64,000 bases of DNA, taken from Stercorarius parasiticus (taxonomy: Eukaryota > Chordata > Aves > Charadriiformes > Stercorariidae). Positions within the stretch are counted from its first letter, which is position 1, and every line of letters starts with the position of its first letter. The stretch is taken from positions 1 to 64,000 of the forward strand of contig VWZL01000359.1 in NCBI GenBank assembly GCA_013396915.1, in the 5' to 3' direction. The notes beneath the pieces are model-generated. The model made no database searches. It was not told where the DNA came from and saw only the letters and a list, made by a program, of their open reading frames with translations. Position numbers and translations under genes: made by a program. Shown here piece after piece: positions 9,174 to 20,010 of this stretch.

Positions 9174-12100
9174 TGTCTATGAAAATTGTTCTCAGGGGAA
9201 AAAAAGTAATAAAAAAGTCAAGTATTATCTTTGACACAGCCATGTTGAATGATACATCTTTCTACTTTCTCATTTGTTTTTGTTTTGTTACCAGGGTAAT
9301 CTTGCAGACAAAGAATTGTTCCCGACCAAGAGAAGCATATGGTAATGAGGTAAGAGCCATCAATGGCTGCAGCAGAGTGGAAGGAAATTTAGGAGGAGAT
9401 AACTAGACCGAATATTGTGTGAAGGAAATTAAATTGGGCTACAAGGCTTGCAGTATGTGACCCCATTATTCAAGTTTATCTACAACATACAAGACCAATT
9501 CCCCTCTTCTCCATACTCGTCATATATTTCCACAGCATCCTATTTATTTCCTTGGTGATCCAGTTGCTATTGCACACCTCAGCTCTTCTGTTGGGTCCTA
9601 AAAAGCCCCACAAAATAATTGTAGCATAATTTCTTCTCTCTCCTCTCCTTTTTCCTTCTGAATCTTTTCTCCACACCATTCCCACACTGTATTCACCAAC
9701 CTGGCCCAACAGCATGTCACAGAGATTTTAACACCCTGGTCACAGGTGTTTCCTCCCTTATCCTGTGCTCTGAGAGCACTGTGTTGCTGTGGGTTGGGAA
9801 GCGATGTCAGGCACTGCTGACATGATATGGAAGTATTTAATCCCTTTACTGATGCCATTTGCACAATGATGGAGTTTCAAGAGAGGGAGAAAAGAGCTTG
9901 TGCATGCTGCAGAGCTGACCTGCACCTGCACCGTGATGCTGGACACCTTCCATGGGGTCTGCCTCAGCTGCGCAGCACAGCTACACTCCCTGGCATGGGA
10001 TCGCGAAGGATACATGGCCACTGCCACTGCGGTCCCCAGGGTGCCATTGAGGATGGAGGTCCCCAGCACTTCCCCTCCATTCTTGTTTCAACATAGGAAC
10101 TGCCAGGCTTCCTCCCAAAGGGGATAATGCAGGGGTCTGCCATGCCTCCCAAGATGGGAAAAGAGAGAGGAAACAATTTTCTCTGAGTTCCTAAGCTACG
10201 TCCTCCCAGTGTTATGCTGGGGACATCTCTTCTACCCAGAGAGCTGGGAGGTTGCTTCCTTTTGGGGCGTGGGGGATCAATAACAAATACTGTGCTTGAT
10301 CCCATTCAAAGTAATTTAAGTATCTCATTAAGGTAGCAATGGGTTTGTACACTGGTCCTACCCTCTTTGATCAGAGAGAAGAAAGAGAGCATGAGTGTCA
10401 TAAGCATAGGCTTAAGCAAAGCATAAGATGATGGTCTTTGGAGCCAGGTTGTACTTTTCTTCGTGACTCAAAAGACCTAAGCAGCAAACAAACTGTAAAC
10501 ACCACAAGCCCACTGACGGTGGACCATCAATCAGGCTCAGGAAAATTAAGGGCTCTCCTTACAGACTGCTGACTTGGAATTGCTACCAGAGAAAAAATGG
10601 TAACAAATAGGTTTTGAGGTGTTTGTGCTCTGGTCATCAGTTCTGTTGAGTAAGAAGCTCTTATTAGTTACACACAGTCGCCCCTCCAAAATCACAACAT
10701 CCTTCAAAAGCGGCTGCTCTGCTGAAGTGGTGAAATGCCATGTGCATGTATGTCGAAGAGTAGCTTCTCCAGGCAGAAACACGCCCTGGTCAGAGAAACC
10801 CCACTTTTGCTGTAAACATGAAATTACAGCATGTGTTTGTGCCTTTGAACCAGCCATTACCTGCTCTGTGCCCTCCACCCCAAAAGAAAATGAACTAAAA
10901 GTGCTCACTGTTCAAAATCATGCAGCAATTGTCCCAAAGAACTTGTGTTGATTTGTAATTTTCAGGTATGAAATGCTTTCCTCAAACAGAAACAGAACAT
11001 AAAAGAGAATCTGACTTAATATGACTGTAAAGAAACCCACGGGTATTCTAGATGAAGCCACAATTTTGGTCTTGGCTAAGAATCACAAACATGAATTATA
11101 TGGCAAGTTGTGGATCCACTCAGTTATCTGTCCTAGAAAAAAAAATCATAGTCAAGTCAGTAAAAGAAAGAGACAGAAAGGAAGGAGGATCACAACAATT
11201 TTAACTAGCCCTCGTTGGCAGGTTAGTTTGCCCATGGAATGCTTCAAAGAGCTGTCAAGTGTCCATCTCCGCCTTTCTCCCTCCCACTGATGGGCTTATT
11301 TAAGATTTTGTTGCTTTTATGCCTGCTACTAAATCTTAAGGCACAAAGCTCATCATTAGAATGCTAACATTTGAGCACAAAGAAGGTGTTGGGGTTTTTT
11401 TTAAGGACTTCACTTAGACATTGAGTGGGGTATGCTTTCATACAAATACCTCTCCTGCATATAGAGAACTTGTCTCCTTGCTGCTGCAGTTTGACACTGA
11501 AGCACTGTCATCACAGAGAACATCTTTAAAGTTATCGTTTTAAAGGGAACTGACTGGGAAGACTAGATAAAATCTGTTCTGCAGAGAAATCAACACGATT
11601 GTTGCAGCTCTTGCTTTTATAGAGCCCAATTATTTCCCTTTTGAGTCTAGTCCTTTTGAACTTTACTTCAGTAAGAGGCCTTCTTGCCTCACAGTTTGAA
11701 GTAACCACAAAGATAATCTTTAAAATCACTTTTCTGCAGCTGAGAGACACTAAATTCCCTTCTACTGGCTAAAATAACCTTATTCTAAACGCTGTGAAAT
11801 TAAAGCTGATCCAATGTCCCAACAGTGATATTTTACAATCAACATATTATTTTCTTAAACGCTCAGGAGCAACAAGAAGAAAAGACATATCATGACAAAA
11901 GCATTGTTAAGGAAAAATAAACATTTTATAGAGATTCACATATATGTTCATTTCCATGTATTAGCCAGGCAAAGTCTAGCAGAGATGTGGAGATGAGAGA
12001 TGTTTAGGACAGTAAAATTCAAGCGAACTGGGTTGCTTCCAGGTCTGACACAGACTTTCTGTTTAAAATGGTCTTGTACCATTAAGTCTCATTTTCCCAT

Positions 12101-13371
12101 CTATGAAAAGGAGACAACGCTAATTCCTTTGCTTGTCCCAATCCCAAAGAGTTTATAACCTTTATTGGGAAGACAATGTCTTACACTGTGCGCAATGCCA
12201 AGTACCAGGGGATCTTCCAAGACTGGGAACCTGCAAGCATTAAGCTAATATAAGTAAGAGATTATCATTGTGATGACTAACTTGCTATTAATTCAGCTGA
12301 AAGATTACTCAGGCTAGTAAAGCAGCTATTTTGTTGGCTGTTCCGAAATATTACGAGTTTTTTAGATGCTAACGGAAACAATTGTCCTAGTCTACAGTTT
12401 GCTTGAGTGGCACGAGTATTACTCACTTCAGTTCTTACTAAGCAGTTGAAAGTCAGTTGAACAAACCTTTTCATTTTCTCGTTTACTTTTGAGAGACGTT
12501 TGCCTGGAGTTAACTCCAAATTAAGGCGACAAGGGGTTTACAAGTGAAAAGATACCACCAAGTGTTGATAGCTTCTAATACATGATGTCTTCCAGAAATA
12601 GCTTGGAGCTTCATTTCTACCTTAGACAGAGCTGAACGAGCCAGCTGGGATTTTAGGCCAAACCAGGGTGGGTCAGAGACAGATGGAAAATTATAGATTA
12701 CTTAAAAGAAAACAAAGGCAACATGCAAAATCTTGAGATGCCTCAGAAACATAAATGCTTACATAGCCACTGCAGAGCTAGCACTGAAAAGGAATTCCCT
12801 TGAGCAACAACAAAAACCACCCATTTACTCCTGTGAAGAAGATTAAAGTAATCGGACATTTTCCTCGCTTTTGTGAGACATTATCTCTTATAAGCTTTTG
12901 AATTGCAGCAATATGTATAGTAAAAAATGAGAAAATAATATGTATTTTTTTCACAGTATTGAAAGTAAAACCGTTCAGAGCTATTTTAAGAGCGATGACT
13001 TCCTTGTGGTTTCGGTCAGTTCCAGCGAAGACTGAGAAGGAGGAATTTTCTGCACCCCTTCTTTGTTCTCCAGTGTGAAGCAGTACAGGCAGATGATACA
13101 CCTGGAGATGTGCACATTTATAGTTTTGGATCCATTTGTCACCTTCCTGCTAGGCCATTTACTCCATGCCTGCACCCCTTGCAGTCAATGGAGGTGTGTG
13201 CAGTGGCTGACTGCTGTAAGCAGAGCAGAGGGGGTCTAAGGGCCTGTCTGGGACTTTGGGTACATTCCTAATGGGTGACTTTGAAGAAGATGCTGGCTAC
13301 TTTTTTTTCTACTAAAGGAAATGGGTTCACAGGATGGGTTTGAGTGCCAGCCTATGATCACCCGTGGTCAA
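9174..13371. other. single-copy non-coding stretch
   Basis: No gene is recognised. One weak exon candidate (9295-9349) is listed separately. A GC-richer patch at 9,880-10,280 gives overlapping short open frames on both strands without family resemblance. The part from about 11,520 to 11,980 is AT-rich and moderately like conserved non-coding sequence, but no specific motif stands out. Confidence 0.45.
9295..9349 (+). other. weak candidate exon (55 bp)
   Basis: A pyrimidine-rich stretch ends TTGTTACCAG at 9294, a good acceptor. It is followed by 55 bases that stay open in one frame (18 codons plus one base) and then GAG|GTAAGAG, a near-consensus donor at 9350. The translated peptide has no recognised similarity, and isolated acceptor-donor pairs of this size occur by chance. 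It could be a coding exon, a non-coding RNA exon or nothing. Confidence 0.15.
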
Positions 13372-14034
13372 TGTCCTGCTTTGAGGTAAAACAGAACCAA
13401 CTTTCTGTTCAGTAATTTTACTTCTTAGCTAGGCTTCTTCTAACTCTCTGAAATTAGCAGCATGTCATGCCGAAAATGGTTCATTCTGAGTGATAAGACC
13501 AATGTTTACAGTTTGTGCCAAGGAATGGTACGCAGAGAGGCTCTTGCTTATACTTATTGCTATAACAACCAAGGTCAGTTGATTTCGTTATTTGCCCCGT
13601 TGGAGGGTTGGAAGTGGAAAAGCATAGAGGGGGCCCACTTGTGGGGAGGAGCGGACAGGACAGGTGACTCAAAATTGACCAACAGGGGTATTCCATCCCA
13701 TTTGCCCCATGCTCACTATAAAGCTGAGGGGATCAAAGGGTCCACTCTTTTCTTCAATGGCCAATGTCTGAGGAGGACCCTGTCTGTTCATCTGCCTTTG
13801 ATCCCGATCCACGTGTTCCTGACTCCAACTCTGGAATCCAGTTCCCACCCGTCGCTGAGTCCAGCCTGGGACTTCCCCAGTGCCTGCCGGTGACATCATC
13901 CTGGGAGCTTAATACGGTTTTGTATATACTGTATCTATTTCATTATTTCCTTTTTATTTTATTATTAATATTTCATTAAAGTAGTTTAGTTTCTTCTAAA
14001 CTCGTAGATCTCTTTATCTCTCGTCCTCCTCTCC
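13372..14034 (+). mobile_element. ERVL-like avian LTR, 3'-truncated
   Basis: This aligns along nearly its whole length with the LTR at 1745-2488. Shared blocks include GAGGTAAAACAGAACCAA near the start, CAAGGAATGGTA followed by CAGAGAGGCTCTTGCTTATA in the middle, ATTCCATCCCAT, and GTAGTTTAGTTTCTT near the end. The copy begins TGTCC. It keeps a TATA box (TATAAAG, 13,717-13,723) and ATTAAA (13,975-13,980), but similarity stops near 14,034, so about 90 bases of the 3' end are missing. Many substitutions and small indels separate the two copies. No retroviral genes adjoin it. Confidence 0.78.
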
Positions 14035-14439
14035 ATGTGCAAGACAGTCTCTAAGAGAAAATGAAGAGATTGTCCTCATCAGTTGGCTTTTCTGAATACT
14101 CAGGAGGCTGTGGAGGTGGGACCCAGCCTGCCCAGCCCCCGGCATGGCCAGCCACAGTGCCCTGTATCAGAGCATCCCTAGGCATGGGCACAGGGAGCAA
14201 GGAAGAAACCAGACAGGTTTTCTGATAAAAACTTTCACCAGAAATGCTGTTTCCTGGAAGACATTTTTATTTCCACAAAGTGGTACGCTCTGATCTGAGG
14301 AAAAAAAAAGCTTTCTCAGAGCCTTTTGTGTAGTTTTAACATCTCTGAATGGCATCTGAAATGCAGGGCTTTTAGTTCTCGTAAGCAGATATTGTTTTGG
14401 CTAGCTCAGGAGACTGTTCTGTAACTTCATCTTTGCTAC

Positions 14440-14930
14440 TGAACTAGATGTTCCCTGAGTGGGAGGAACTGATATCTGAATTTCAAAGCAGTTAATAGTC
14501 TTACTTGTACTTTTGCAATATTTGGAAAATTGTAATTAACCAGCTTAGCTAATTTACGTTTTTAATATTTAAATGTTGCTTGTTACACAGAAGCTGATTG
14601 CTGTAGTAGCTGCATTCTGAAAGCTCATTAGAACTGCTAAAAGGTTTAAATACACACAGCTGAAGAAATACATGCATTTTTATAAGGCAGGTATTATGGC
14701 AGCACTTTGAATTTCATTGGCCTGAACAAATACGCCAGCCTTTTGCAGGATTTTTTATTCAAGCGCATTTGCATTTGCTTGGAAAGGTACATTGCTGTTT
14801 TTCTGAGCTAAATACTTAAATGACATTAGCTAGCAGGATTTTTAGGTTTATGTTTTTCACTGTCATTAACCTTCTATTATGACAGAGCCGAGGCAAATCA
14901 GACAGGGGCCCTTTTGTGCTGTGTGTGATT
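14440..14930. promoter_or_regulatory. candidate conserved non-coding element (AT-rich)
   Basis: This 490-bp block is AT-rich without being simple sequence and has several homeodomain-type cores (TTGTAATTAACC, GCTAATTT). It also holds a POU octamer ATTTGCAT at 14,767-14,774 that overlaps a second ATTTGC. It has no open frame of note. The texture is that of vertebrate conserved enhancers, but conservation cannot be tested here. Confidence 0.25.
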
Positions 14931-17900
14931 CACACAGGATGTAGATAAGACATGGACAGAAGCAGCGAGACTGGCATCTGGAATTTTCTTTTAAAACATA
15001 CCAATATTATTTAAGTACTTTATCTCTTTGCTTAAGGACGTATGCTTCTTTTCCTAAGCTGGGATGAAAGGAATTCCTGTGGGATGAAAAGACCAAATAT
15101 TACCTGCTCGTTGGAGAAGGTAATGCAGATGAAAGGAAAAGAAGGGGTGACCAGAGAGGAAGGATGTGGCAGGGACATGCTGCTTGTGCTGGGTGACATG
15201 GCGTGACCTGACATGGGGCACAAGGACAAGCCAAAGGTCTGGAACAAAACAGCCTTTTGCTATTTTCAGTCTTGTATTCCAGCCCCGTCCCAGCCAAACC
15301 AGGGGGATGGATCACCCTGGCAGTAGGGCTGCTTTGCGCTTTAAAAACCCTTTTTACCAGCATGTGTGGTAATACAGTGCACATTTTCCTTCCATTATTT
15401 TCCCCTCCCCTGTCATATTTTCCCCTTTTGTGCTTACTCTTCCTGCTGTAGTAACTCCCTTTTCCCAAAATGTAACAGATTCCTGTCCATAAATATCACA
15501 CAAATGTGCAGAGTGCCAGATTATGATTAGGAAACCATCAGTGGGCACATCTGAATGTGTAAATACCCCTTTGTTGTGAGGGCTTTTCTGTCTGTTCAGC
15601 TATTTGGAAAAACACCCCAGAAGCCAAAAGCTATATATATATATATGTATATATACATGCATAATCCTCCAGTCAGCAGATCTTACAAATGCACTGGCGT
15701 TACCCCACCAGTATAAAGCGTGGCATGCTTAGTTCAGCATGCCGGAGCACAGGGAAAGCCCAGCTCTCCTGGGCTCCTCACCCCTCTCCTCCTTTCCCTG
15801 GCACTGCCAACCTCCCGCTGCTGCCCCCTCATCCCTTCCCCACCTCTCCCAACCCTGACTTTGCCTCCTGCCTCTTGCTCTCTTCCCCTCACACCTGGAA
15901 TTTCTCTGGAGGTCCCAGTGCAGAGCCCAGGATAATAAAGTGCTTACGAGAGCGGGATGCACTCTGCTGATAACTGCACACATCAGGACTTGCAGCTGCT
16001 GGTCTTGGGGTTGTTCAGGTGATACAACATAGGACTGAAAGACAAAGCTCTGCTATTTACTGTGTACCCCAAGTCCCACGTCAAGCTGAAACAAAGGGAT
16101 GGGAGATGTCCTGCAGGCACCACTTCCCTCTGCCCCTTTCCTGCCTTTTTGTCTGATATTAAAACTTTGATACGCTTTCATCTGATCTTATTTGAGACTA
16201 ATAAACTCCATCACCTGAAACCATCACCTTCATTTTCAGAAGAAATTCCCAGAGCAATAGAAGAGGTTACTGCAAGCTCTAAGCACAACAGAGATTCCAA
16301 AATGACGGTTCCTCTTTCCAGTTCTCAAGAGAGGCAGCCAGTTGCATCACAGTCCTGTCAACCAGCATCTTTAAGAGACAGCAAAGGCAATTATTTTTCC
16401 CTTTGTCCTAATTTAATGTGAAAACCAAGTACCTGCAGAGAGCAGGAAGAACTTGGGAGGAAACATCCACCGCAGAAGCTCTGGTCAGGGGACAACAGCA
16501 ATGCTGCGTGACGTGGTGCCATAAACCCCACAAAAGATGGGAAATCCTGAATGGGATGGAAACAGACAGGGCCCAGGCTAGCAGGTTGTCCATCTCAGGA
16601 GAGTTGTGCTGAAAAGAAAATAGATTTGCAGAAGGTCTTCAAGGACTGCCGGACTGCCCTTGCTTGTGAGGGGATCCAGACGAGGTCACCGTTGGGTTGA
16701 GCCATGCCCACCCCAGGTGTGCCCACTGCTGGTGAGCCTTACGGGAAGGGGGCTTGAAAACCTGGTACTGGAAAGTGGGAGATGAGGAGGAAAGGAGGTG
16801 GAAGAAACCTGAGCCACACATTTTGCAGGCAGGTGCTCTCTTCTGGCCAGTTAAATTGAGAGCTTGGCTTTCCTCAGCTAGATGCAGAGGAGACAGCCCC
16901 CCATCAGACTCCTCTCTAGAGCTAGAAAGCAGTTGACCTCCCTTACCTTCCAGTCCCCTGACAAGAAGGACAGAACTCCCCACGGGTCAAGCAGCTTTAC
17001 CATGCCATTGCTGCTTGGCTTCCACACCTGGGAGTCTCCAGTTTCACCACTCCTTTGGATGAGGAGGAAAGAAAAGCTTTCAGTCCCTACGGCGCAGCTA
17101 AAGAGCCTGTTTCTCAGAATCCTCATACCTTCTTCTTTCCTCTCCCTAGCTGGGCAGAGATGAAAAAGACAAGTCTCCCCTTCCTGCCAAACACAGCGGG
17201 GCTCGACACCGCCCTGCAGCTTGCACCTCGGTTAGCTGGGTAAAGCTACATGGACCATAGGCACATCCTAGCTCTGGATGGCAGCCTGCTTGTGGCAGGT
17301 GGGTGGGCTGTGACCTCCAGGTCCCCCCCTCCAAGTTACCCCAGGTCCCCAGCTCTGTGAGACCATTGCAGAGGGCCTGCTTCGGACCAGAACCCATCTG
17401 ACAAGGCATCTGAAGAGAGGTACCATTCGTTTATCTAAATTGCTTGTCACAGCCGCTGCAATGCTTCTGCCGGGCTTCAGCAAGCTGTCCATCACTCACA
17501 TGGATCGCAAAGCTGAAACGAGGTCAGGAGAAAGTAGCTCGGGCGAGTTTTCTCTTTCCCGTCCGTCTCCCAAGGGTGCTGTTGGGCGTAGGAATGGAAT
17601 ACCCAGCTCCTGCTTACTGACCGCGGCACTGCACAAGCAAAGTCACAGCCGCCTGGGGACCCCCACAAGCAGTTCTGCATGTGTGCATGGAAAGCAGACA
17701 CACTTTCCTTCTCACAGTGCTCAAGTAGCATGTAATAACTGCTTAAACCAATGGCACTTACTTGCAGTCCTAATGATCCCTTTCCTCCCCTCCCGCTCTG
17801 GTGAGAAGAAGATCAAGTTACTCATCAGGGGCTCTCAGTACTTCCCACACTGAGACTTTTCCCACCGAAGAGCTCTCACATCTAGACAGAGACATGGATA

Positions 17901-18699
17901 CCTTCCTCCCTTTAAAATTTGGGGGGAACTAGGCAGGGGGTAAAAGCCTTTTTATGGGCTGCTTGGGTGAGAGTTTTACTGCAATGGAAATAGGTACCAC
18001 AGGATCAAAGAGGCACAGACTTTCATAAAATTAAAAAAAAAACAAAACCACCTCAAGAAGTACTGTTGAAAACCCCAGAGCCGCCAACAGCCAAACTCAC
18101 AGCTTCCCATAGCCAAAAACATCTAAGGACGAAGCCTTGGTCCTGCTGAAAGGGGGGATTTCCATTGATCTCAAAGGCATCAAGGTTTCAATACAAGTTG
18201 GGGTTTTCGATGCTTACTTACCTAAAATCAGTTTTTAAGTATTCTGGAGGCGCTCACAGAAATACAAGCCAAACATGAGGAAATCTGTCTCTGCCCCCAG
18301 TTTGTGACAAAGCATTACAGGAAAAGGGGCCTTCATGTTAAGTAATGGAAAAAATATAATCAAAAGGAGGATTTTCACCAAAAGCTGCACGGTAGCGTGA
18401 CTACAGCCTAAAGTATGTGAAAATACCAGAATGCAGCAATCAAACCCGTGGAGATCTGGGGGGAAATCTCTTTCAGAGTCTCAGTAACTGAATAAAGAAG
18501 AGAATCTAAAAACAGTATTCACTGCATCTGTTCCCTGTCACATGCCCTCCGCAAACAGCCTTTTACTGAATTACAGGCATAGTTAATCTATTAAGCATAA
18601 CAAGAAAGAAACAGTAATATCATCATATTTTCCCTTCTTGGATACTAATTGCCTGCCATTTTTTTCCCATTATAAAGGTCATTTTATTGTTTGTCTTGA

Positions 18700-18790
18700 C
18701 GCTATGGANAACGTCACCGCTCACGTGCAATCTAGCGCAGCTTGGCAAGCTGCGAACGCAGTGCCCACGCTTCTTCTGTGCAAGGGGTGT
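18700..18790. promoter_or_regulatory. CpG-dense site with E-box and 19-bp palindrome
   Basis: Eight CpGs lie between 18,700 and 18,769 in otherwise CpG-poor sequence. The segment contains a CRE half-site ACGTCA (18,711-18,716), an E-box CACGTG (18,722-18,727) and CGCAGCTTG-G-CAAGCTGCG (18,736-18,754), a perfect inverted repeat with one central base. AT-rich, non-simple sequence flanks it on both sides. An N at 18,709 makes the left edge uncertain. It is a plausible enhancer core or a short CpG island remnant. Confidence 0.3.
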
Positions 18791-19233
18791 TAATTCCTGT
18801 GGACATCCCTCGCCATTAGAAGTGTGGCAGCTGATAAGCAGCAGCGTTTATGTGAGATAACTCGCAGTAATGCTTTCAAAATAAACTCTAGAAACCTGGA
18901 CCGGCACCAAGAGCAGAGCCATTGTGTGCTTGGAGGTGGAAAGGAAAAGGTCTAACCCCAGAGAAGTAATTACTCGCATGGCTGTTGAATCGCAGCATTC
19001 ACTGATTTTATTGCTTTTGTGGTTCTTTTCACAAATAGCCTGCGGGTTATACATCTGAAAATACAGTCCTGCCAAACAAAGCGGGGGGAATGGTAGGAGC
19101 AGCTAGTGTCCAGCTCAGCTACCTGCCAACTGTTTTGGCAGGAGTTGTGGTATTTTTTTTTTCTGCTGCTTTAATTTTTATCATCACCATTGACGAGTTA
19201 AGTTTGGTCTGGAGAGTGTGGAGAGTGGTATGG

Positions 19234-19290
19234 CGGGGGGGAAAAAGGGGGGGGGGGGGAAAAAAGGGAGGGGGGGGAAAAAGAGAGAGG
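19234..19290 (+). repeat. poly-G / poly-purine tract
   Basis: Runs of G of 7 or more bases alternate with A-runs (G7 A5 G13 A6 GGGA G8 A5), followed by GA repeats. The tract has four or more long G-runs, so it can form a G-quadruplex or triplex. Such tracts are also prone to sequencing and assembly length errors. Confidence 0.8.
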
Positions 19291-19639
19291 GTGAAAGGCA
19301 GGAGCGATGAGGGCAGCAAGGGGCCGGCTGGAGTGATGCTGAGGTGAGAGGAGGAGGGAGAGGCTGGCAGCCAAAAGCCACGCAACCCTGAGGATGCTTC
19401 CCACCTTCGCCACGAAAGCAGGGCCAGCTTGTTTGAGGGGATGTCACTGAGAGGAGGGGTTTGGGAATGTAATTTATGAGTCCTGCTGCTAGAGATTCCT
19501 CTTTGTCTTCTGCTCCTCAGTGCATTGTGCATACCAAACACTTCCCCCACAAAAGCAGATAAAGTGCTTTAAGACTACGGAGATCAAGGTACTGCACCTC
19601 CTGCTTCACCTCTGCTGCTTCAAAAAGTAACCTGGAACA

Positions 19640-20010
19640 TGGTTATGTAGCATATTAATTTTTCATCTATATTTTAAACCACTCTCTGAACAAATAGTCA
19701 TGTTTCATAAGGGAGGAGGGCTTAAAAATCAGAGGGCTTAAAAAGAGTGTATGATTGCTTCTTTTCAACGTACCGTATAAAATTACAGTTTCATCAGCTG
19801 TAACTACACAAGCCTAAGATGTAATTTGACATCTCTAAACAATTTTTCATATAACATGGTAGTTATAGTCAATTAATAAGTTATGCAATAAATATTTTAA
19901 TTGATGCTTAATTAACCCGCTGTGGAATGCAAGCATATTTATAGCTGCTGCTAAGGGCACATTTTCAAACAGTAAAATAATGGTATTTTACAGAAATCGG
20001 GTACATAATA
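19640..20010. promoter_or_regulatory. candidate conserved non-coding element (homeodomain-site rich)
   Basis: This AT-rich, non-repetitive block has closely spaced AATTAA/TTAATT cores between 19,869 and 19,915 and a C/EBP- or POU-like TTATGCAAT at 19,881-19,889. No open frame is present. The call rests on texture only. Confidence 0.22.

Noticed and set aside
1745..14034. A single full-length provirus bounded by the two LTRs
   Set aside because: No retroviral frames lie between them, an ancient CR1 and other CR1 pieces are inside, the LTRs are strongly diverged, and the first LTR has its own near-perfect target duplication.
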